A DNA stretch of 40,022 bases from Acidobacteriota bacterium (GTDB lineage Bacteria > Acidobacteriota > Polarisedimenticolia > Gp22-AA2 > AA152). The translations under genes were made by a program, and so were the position numbers. The DNA is taken from NCBI GenBank assembly GCA_003222305.1, contig QHVQ01000018.1:1-40022 (forward strand), read 5' to 3'. The notes beneath the pieces are model-generated. The model saw nothing but the letters and a program-made list of their open reading frames with translations. It was not told the DNA's origin and ran no database searches. Below are positions 34,946 through 40,022 of the stretch, piece after piece. Numbering within the stretch: position 1 is the first letter of the stretch; every line of letters starts with the position of its first letter.

Positions 34946-37198
34946 GTGGCTTGGATGTTCTCCCCCCAGCATCCGGCACGCTGGTGGGGGAGCTTTCTTG
35001 CAGCCCTCACCCTCCTCGTCACCGGGTCCTTCGCCGGCGGGGATCTCCTCCTCCACGCCGACGAAGCGCCGCCACCTCACCCTCCCCTTTTCAGACCTGT
35101 GAGAATCTCCCAGCCGCCCACGCTGGATGGCGTTCTGGACGAGGAGGTGTGGCGGGATGCCCCTGCCATCGACGATTTCGTGCAGCAGCTTCCAATCGAT
35201 AAGGCCCCACCCACCGAGCGCACGGAAGTGCGCCTCGCCTACGATTCCGACAACCTGTGCCTGGGAGTGCGCTTCTTCAACTCGGAGCCGTCCAAAATCC
35301 TGGCCTGGACGCTGCAGAGGGACAACGCCGGCATTCTGGGCGATGATCAGTTCGCCTTCGCGATCGACTCGTCCGACAACGGCCGGGACGGTTTCTGGTT
35401 CTCGACCAATCCCGCCGGGATCCGGAACGATTCGCAGGTCTTTGACGAGGGGCGGATCTTCGACGACCGATGGGACGCCGTGTGGGAGGTAGCCACCCGC
35501 GTGGACGAGCAGGGGTGGACCGCGGAGATCAAGCTTCCCTTCTTCAATCTCCGCTTCACTCCCTCTCATGAGAACACCATGGGGATTAATTTCTTCCGCG
35601 CGATCCGCCGAAAGAACGAAGAGGCCTACGCCCCCTACATTCCCCGGAATTATCATGGAACTCTCTCCTTTTCTCTGGCCCGCAAGATCCTGCTCGAGGG
35701 AATCCGCCGGGGCACCCGCGTACAGATCAAACCCTACGGCCTGGTCCGCGCCGACCAGAGGACGGATCCCGTCGAGGATCAGGATCTCCACGGCGAGGCC
35801 GGACTCGACGTTCTCAAGTGGGGACTGACTAGCAACCTCACCTTGGATCTCACCGCCAATACCGATTTCGCGCAGGTGGAGGCCGACGTGCAGCAGGTGA
35901 ACCTCACGCGATTCAGCTTGTTCTTTCCCGAGAAGCGCGATTTCTTTCTCGAGAACGCAGGACTCTTCGAGTTCGGATCCCCCACCCAGGCCGAGGTCTT
36001 CTTCAGCCGGCGCATCGGACTCTCCCTGGAAAGGGAACCGGTTCCACTTCTAGGCGGTCTACGCCTTACCGGGCGGGCGGGGAAGACCTCCCTCGGAATT
36101 CTTGACGTCGTTCAGGAGCAGGACGGCTCCGAGCCTCGGACCAACTTCGCCGTCGCCCGGGTGCGCCACGACATCCTGGCGCGATCGAGTGTAGGAATGA
36201 TCTTCACCGATCGGGAAGCGGAAGGCTCAGGAGGGGGAAACCGGGTGGCGGGAGCCGACACTCATCTGACGTTTCATGAGGACTATAACGTGGATTTTTT
36301 TTATGCCGCTTCCCGATCCTCTCGCTTGCTGGAGAACGGACTGCCACACGACCCAGGAGATCCGCGCGAGGGCTCCGCCTGGCGGCTCCGAGTGGGTCGG
36401 GACGGGGACATCTGGGAGGTGGCGGCGCGGCAGCAGCGGATCGACCCCGGCTTCGATCCCGGGATCGGATTCGTGCCCCGTCCGGACTCAATCACCTCAG
36501 AAGGAGTGGTGGCCTGGAAGCCGCGCCCGGCGGGAGGGCCCGTACGACAATATATCTTTCTCTCAGACTCCCTCTACATCACCGACCACACGGGGGAGCT
36601 GGAGACTCGGGACAACCTCTTCATGGCGGAAACCGACTTCCAGTCGGGAGATCTGGTGGGGGGCACCTACGAGGAGTCGTTCGAACGCCTTCGGGAAGAT
36701 TTCGTCTTCTACCCCGAGACCATCAACGTCAGGGTTGCCGCGGGGGACTATCCCATGCGCCAAGAATCCTTCTATTTCAACACGTACCAGGGACGGCGAG
36801 TGTCATCCAACTTCACCGGCGTGTTCGGCACCTTCTTCGGTGGGCGCAAGACCTCGGTGGTGGAGGAAATCACGGCCAAGTTCAACCCCCACCTTTCGGT
36901 GAACTCGCGTTACGAATGGGACCATGTCCGCCTTCCGGGAGGCGATTTCGACATCAATTTGTGGATCACCCGCTTCAATGTAGCGATCAGCCCGAGATTG
37001 TTCGGCTCCGCCCTGGTCCAGGTCGACGACATTAACGACGACATCGGAGTGAACCTGAGGGTGGATTGGCTGCACCATCCCGGCGCCGATCTATTCTTCG
37101 TTTACAACGAGTCGAGAAATCTCCGCCTCAAGCCCGGCGAGCCTAAGGTCAACGCCCGTGACACCACGGTGAAGCTGACTTATCTTTTCCGCTTCTAG
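34946..37198 (+). CDS. DUF5916 outer-membrane protein with CBM9-like domain
   Basis: A protein of 750 residues from GTG 34946 (ATG 34955 is an alternative). A signal peptide (FLAALTLLVTGSFAGG) is followed by a CBM9-like beta-sandwich (RISQPPTLDGVLDEEVWRDA at about 55-75, up to about 230). The rest is a large DUF5916 region made of outer-membrane-type strands; FFPEKRDFFLENAGLFEFG is the family signature. The last residues, LTYLFRF, form a beta-signal ending in phenylalanine. Such proteins are common in Bacteroidota and Acidobacteriota and are thought to sit in the outer membrane; ligand and role are unknown. It is convergent with the cytochrome gene. Confidence 0.85.
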   Translation: MAWMFSPQHPARWWGSFLAALTLLVTGSFAGGDLLLHADEAPPPHPPLFRPVRISQPPTLDGVLDEEVWRDAPAIDDFVQQLPIDKAPPTERTEVRLAYDSDNLCLGVRFFNSEPSKILAWTLQRDNAGILGDDQFAFAIDSSDNGRDGFWFSTNPAGIRNDSQVFDEGRIFDDRWDAVWEVATRVDEQGWTAEIKLPFFNLRFTPSHENTMGINFFRAIRRKNEEAYAPYIPRNYHGTLSFSLARKILLEGIRRGTRVQIKPYGLVRADQRTDPVEDQDLHGEAGLDVLKWGLTSNLTLDLTANTDFAQVEADVQQVNLTRFSLFFPEKRDFFLENAGLFEFGSPTQAEVFFSRRIGLSLEREPVPLLGGLRLTGRAGKTSLGILDVVQEQDGSEPRTNFAVARVRHDILARSSVGMIFTDREAEGSGGGNRVAGADTHLTFHEDYNVDFFYAASRSSRLLENGLPHDPGDPREGSAWRLRVGRDGDIWEVAARQQRIDPGFDPGIGFVPRPDSITSEGVVAWKPRPAGGPVRQYIFLSDSLYITDHTGELETRDNLFMAETDFQSGDLVGGTYEESFERLREDFVFYPETINVRVAAGDYPMRQESFYFNTYQGRRVSSNFTGVFGTFFGGRKTSVVEEITAKFNPHLSVNSRYEWDHVRLPGGDFDINLWITRFNVAISPRLFGSALVQVDDINDDIGVNLRVDWLHHPGADLFFVYNESRNLRLKPGEPKVNARDTTVKLTYLFRF

Positions 37199-37237
37199 GC
37201 AAGTCGCTCTCCCGCCGTCCCGTCAGCCACGGGAGGA

Positions 37238-38263
37238 TCAGGGAGTGTCGGATTTGCGTCGGCCCAGGGAGCGTATGTAGGCCACCAGGCACCACGCTTC
37301 ATGGTCAGTAAGACGCTGCGGATACATGGCCGTGCCGGGCACTCCCGACTGGATGGCGCTGAACCAATCCTGGGAAGGGCGGTCCTTCATGGCCTCGTAA
37401 TCGGAGAAACGGGTCGGGGGAGGAATCATGGCGGCGGCCGCTGGGCCGTCCCCCTCACCTTGAGCGCCATGACAGGACCAGCAACGTTTGTCGTAGAGCT
37501 CCTTTCCGGCCCGCGGGTCCCCGCTCTCGGGTTCCCGCGGTGGAGCGGTTTGCCCCTCCGCATACTTCACTAGGCTGCGCAGGTAGGCGATAACGTCGAA
37601 TTTCTCCTTCTCCGCGAGGGACTGCGGCGCCATGGCCGTTCCGGGCACTCCGACGGTCAGAGCCTGGTAGAGTCGCGCGCTGGTGCGGGAGACGACCTTG
37701 TCGGGGTCGGTGAAGTCGGCAGGCGCAGGCTTCAGGGCCTTGGAGGCTGGTCCGTTTCCGCGGCCGGTGGGGCCGTGGCAGGGCCAGCAGCGGCTGTCAT
37801 AAATCACCCTTCCCGCTTCGCGATCGCCGCGGCTCAAGCCCTCGAGGAAGCTCTTCTCTTTCAGCGGGCTGTGAGCCAGGGCGCGGACGTACGCGGCCAC
37901 ATCCACCGAGGATTGGGGATCCAGCGGCTGGGGATACATGGCGGTTCCGGACTTCCCCTTGAGGATCACGTCGAGGATCTCCGTCTCCGAGCGCTCCTTG
38001 AGCGCCTCGGGGCGGGTGAAGTCGGTGGGAGGCGGCTTCATTCCCAATGAAGCCGGGCCCTTCCCGTCTCCCACCAGTCCGTGGCAGGACCAGCACGACG
38101 TCATGTAAACCTTTTCCCCCGCGCGGAGATCGCCTGCCATGTTCACCGGCTTCACCCGCGGCACCTCCGGATTGAGCTGAGGCGAGGCGGGGGGGACGGC
38201 CGCCAGCGCCAGGAACAGCGCGGTTCCCCAGTTCCCGATGAACTCTCCCTTACAGCGCTTCAT
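37238..38263 (-). CDS. Exported triheme cytochrome c
   Basis: A 341-residue periplasmic electron carrier with a signal peptide and three tandem class I cytochrome c domains. Haem motifs are CWSCH (57-61), CWPCH (159-163) and CWSCH (261-265). The likely axial methionines are M109, M211 and M313 in GTAMYP or GTAMAP. Both sets repeat at exactly 102 residues, so the protein is a triplication with no net indels. Each module also repeats GPAS or GPAA and PPPTDF- or PAPADF-like segments. It could serve as an electron shuttle between membrane complexes. It follows the DMT transporter gene by four bases. No oxidase or reductase gene is in the window. Confidence 0.9.
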   Translation of the reverse strand: MKRCKGEFIGNWGTALFLALAAVPPASPQLNPEVPRVKPVNMAGDLRAGEKVYMTSCWSCHGLVGDGKGPASLGMKPPPTDFTRPEALKERSETEILDVILKGKSGTAMYPQPLDPQSSVDVAAYVRALAHSPLKEKSFLEGLSRGDREAGRVIYDSRCWPCHGPTGRGNGPASKALKPAPADFTDPDKVVSRTSARLYQALTVGVPGTAMAPQSLAEKEKFDVIAYLRSLVKYAEGQTAPPREPESGDPRAGKELYDKRCWSCHGAQGEGDGPAAAAMIPPPTRFSDYEAMKDRPSQDWFSAIQSGVPGTAMYPQRLTDHEAWCLVAYIRSLGRRKSDTP

Positions 38264-38267
38264 GACT

Positions 38268-39179
38268 TCAGGCCCGGTGAATCAAGACCACACTGGCTAG
38301 GATGAGTATCCCTCCCGCGAATCTCGCCGAGGGAATCGCTTCACCCAACAAGAGCGCCGACAGCGCCAGGGTGCAAAGCGGCTCCACCGTGCTCAGAATG
38401 GCGGCGCGGCTGGCGCCGGTGCGGGGCAGCCCCCAGAAAAAGGATACATCAGACATCACCGTGGCCACCGCGGCGATTCCCAGAATCGGACCCCAGGCGG
38501 CCACGGTGCGGGGAGGGGTCAGGGTTCCTTGAAAGAGCGCCGCCGTCAGGTAACCAAGAGCACAGACGCTCATGATCCAGGCGGTGGCGAGCACGGCATC
38601 GGTCCCCCGGATGAGGGGCGTTCCCACCAGCAGAAAGCCCGAGTACAGGAGGGATGCCGCAAGGGCCAGCACCGCGCCGCGCCAGTTCCCCAGCTCGGAA
38701 GGTCGTACGACCAGCAGGCACCCTCCGAGGGCCAGGGTCAATGCCCAGGCCTTGGTTCCGGTGATGCGCTCCCGCAGCACCACCGCAGCCAGCAGGGTCA
38801 CAAAGGCCGGATAGGTGTAAAACAGAAGAGTCAGCGTGGAGATGGGTGCCAATTTGAGAGCGCTAAAATAGATAAAGGACATGACCAGATACATCCCACC
38901 CATCCCCAGAAACCCAGCAACTTTTCGCCTTGGCAGAGGCTCCAATCTCCCTGACAGGATGAGGATGACCACCAGCAGCGCAACCGCCAGCACAAACCGC
39001 CAGGCCAGCAGGGGCACCACACCCACTCCCGCCGCGTAGGCAAGGGTCCCGAAGATGGGCATCGTGGAAAAGCAGAGGGCGGAAAGGAGCACGCTCCAGT
39101 CGCCCCGGCGCGCCTCCGCGCCCCGCTCCCCCACGACTGCCACCGGAGCGACCGCCTGACTCCTGGCTTCTGACATCAC
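38268..39179 (-). CDS. EamA/DMT-family transporter
   Basis: A 303-residue inner-membrane protein with ten predicted helices in two EamA halves (about residues 30-160 and 170-300). The first half has FGTLAYAAGVGVVPLLAWRF and the second FLLVGTPLIRGTDAVLATAWI; SRAAILSTVEPLCTLALSALLLGE is the typical EamA penultimate motif. The family exports amino acids, nucleobases or other metabolites; this member's substrate is unknown. The start is GTG 39179 or ATG 39176, with GGGGAG upstream. It is likely cotranscribed with the cytochrome gene, although no functional link is evident. Confidence 0.85.
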   Translation of the reverse strand: MMSEARSQAVAPVAVVGERGAEARRGDWSVLLSALCFSTMPIFGTLAYAAGVGVVPLLAWRFVLAVALLVVILILSGRLEPLPRRKVAGFLGMGGMYLVMSFIYFSALKLAPISTLTLLFYTYPAFVTLLAAVVLRERITGTKAWALTLALGGCLLVVRPSELGNWRGAVLALAASLLYSGFLLVGTPLIRGTDAVLATAWIMSVCALGYLTAALFQGTLTPPRTVAAWGPILGIAAVATVMSDVSFFWGLPRTGASRAAILSTVEPLCTLALSALLLGEAIPSARFAGGILILASVVLIHRA

Positions 39180-39259
39180 CGGAAAACTCCCCGAGTGGCT
39201 GGGAAAGGATTAATCTTCGGGAGGGCGACCAAGGTCAGTTTACGCTAAGATGTTTGCGC

Positions 39260-39754
39260 ATGAGCCCCCTCAAAGCAGGAACAAAGGCTCCCGAGTTCAC
39301 GCTGACCGGAATCGACGGGACCTCCCGCTCCCTCTCGCACGGGGACGGCGAGCCGACGCTGCTCACCTTCTTTAAGAACACCTGTCCCACCTGCCTACTG
39401 ACCTTTCCCTTTCTACAAAGACTCCATGAGCGTGTGGCAGGCGCCCCCCTGCGGTTCTGGGGAATCTCTCAGGACAGCGTGGCGGAGACTCGTGTCTTTG
39501 GAGAGGAATTTGGACTCACTTTCCCGCTGCTCCCCGACGACCCCGGCTATCCGGTGTCCAACGCCTATGGTCTCGCCAACGTCCCGACCCTTTTTCTGGT
39601 GGACGCCGGCGGCACCATCGCCCTAACCACGGTAGGGTTTTCCAGAGCCGACCTGGAGGCGCTGGCCACGGAATTCCGCAGGCGGTTTCGGATCCCCGGC
39701 GTCACCCCCCTGTTCGTTGAAGCCGACAACGCTCCAGTCATGCGTCCGGGCTGA
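39260..39754 (+). CDS. TlpA/AhpC-like redoxin
   Basis: A protein of 164 residues from ATG 39260. It opens with KAGTKAPEFTLTGIDG, the usual start of peroxiredoxin and TlpA-like domains. The redox site is FKNTCPTCLLTFPFL, a true CxxC, followed by NVPTLFLVDAGG with the cis-proline. There is no signal peptide, which differs from most TlpA proteins, so a cytoplasmic thiol-disulfide or peroxide role is likely. A TTG at 39254 is an alternative start. Confidence 0.82.
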   Translation: MSPLKAGTKAPEFTLTGIDGTSRSLSHGDGEPTLLTFFKNTCPTCLLTFPFLQRLHERVAGAPLRFWGISQDSVAETRVFGEEFGLTFPLLPDDPGYPVSNAYGLANVPTLFLVDAGGTIALTTVGFSRADLEALATEFRRRFRIPGVTPLFVEADNAPVMRPG

Positions 39755-39796
39755 GGCTCCCGCAATCACGCGGCCTAGGCTGGGCCGTCTCCCGAT

Positions 39797-40022
39797 TCAG
39801 GCATGCCACCGAAAACGCAGCACCGCATTGCCACGGTCCAGGACTACCGTGAGGTGCCGATCCACCTGCTGGAAATTCAGGCTCGCCCAAGCGTCTCCCA
39901 CCGCTCGAAAGCCTTCCGGCGGAGCGACGGGTTCCAGACCCCTGCCGGAGATGGCCACTCCGAGATCCTTCGGCAGCACCATCTCGATGCTCCCGGTTCC
40001 TGCATCTACGAAGGCCGCCGCT
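39797..40022 (-). CDS. C-terminal end of a truncated gene (toast-rack-like)
   Basis: This minus-strand frame is open to the window edge, so the N-terminus is missing. The visible 74 or so residues begin AFVDAGTGSIEMVLPKDLGVAI and end VLDRGNAVLRFRWHA. The VDAGTGSIEMxLP pattern recalls beta-helical toast-rack or adhesin-like DUF domains that often follow anti-sigma or LiaF-type regions. Identity is uncertain because most of the protein is outside the window. Confidence 0.55.
   Translation of the reverse strand, partial: AAAFVDAGTGSIEMVLPKDLGVAISGRGLEPVAPPEGFRAVGDAWASLNFQQVDRHLTVVLDRGNAVLRFRWHA

Noticed and set aside
37209-37235. Terminator between the DUF5916 and cytochrome genes
   Set aside because: A short stem (CTCCCG with CGGGAG, or CCCGT with ACGGG) exists, but no T-run follows on either strand.

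Overview
The window is about 40 kb of GC-rich bacterial DNA. It encodes outer-membrane beta-barrel proteins, many exported proteins with signal peptides, a periplasmic c-type cytochrome and a periplasmic thiol oxidoreductase, so a Gram-negative cell plan is clear. The mix of genes (DUF5916 protein, DUF6687-like protein, TMTC-like TPR protein, 4-hydroxybenzoyl-CoA-reductase-type enzyme) fits Acidobacteriota or a neighbouring uncultured lineage. That placement is inference, because the window holds no rRNA or other marker gene. No tRNA, rRNA, CRISPR array or phage gene was recognised.

Layout. 1-1208: an IS630-family element with imperfect terminal repeats. 1579-4594: a cysteine-desulfurase-like protein that lacks its PLP lysine, convergent with a DUF1015 gene and an exported protein. 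4730-5788: a strong promoter and a probable selenoprotein, a CcmH-like Cys-rich domain fused to a DsbA-like thioredoxin domain with an in-frame TGA at the first position of the CxxC motif and a SECIS-like hairpin behind it. 5743-8726: a TMTC-like membrane/TPR gene broken by a second copy of a 159-bp repeat, plus an exported protein. 9196-11592: MutS2. 11589-15846: small exported proteins, a beta-barrel, a MerR-type coiled-coil protein and a CBS protein. 16009-19199: a compact ketosynthase, methyltransferase and FAD-oxidoreductase cluster, with an amber codon in the methyltransferase. 19329-20717: aspartase. 20991-24150: subtilisin-like protease, membrane protein and DUF6687-like protein. 24311-29023: a tightly overlapping molybdenum hydroxylase operon of the 4-hydroxybenzoyl-CoA reductase type with its cofactor cytidylyltransferase. 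29093-33361: threonine dehydratase, LigT-like protein, a QueG gene broken by a small deletion, an unknown protein and a peroxiredoxin. 33575-37198: NadA, a small putative ribbon-helix-helix protein with an AT-rich control region, and a large DUF5916 outer-membrane protein. 37238-39179: a triheme cytochrome made of three 102-residue modules, and a DMT transporter. 39260-40022: a TlpA-like redoxin and the end of a truncated gene.

The strongest candidate for something new is the selenocysteine version of the CcmH-thioredoxin fusion. Next are the desulfurase-like protein without the Schiff-base lysine and the three-gene ketosynthase cluster. Three genes (TMTC/TPR, methyltransferase, queG) carry lesions. 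These could be true decay or consensus and assembly errors, so raw reads should be checked before biology is built on them. The TGA in the selenoprotein differs from these: it falls exactly on a redox cysteine codon and is followed by a suitable hairpin.
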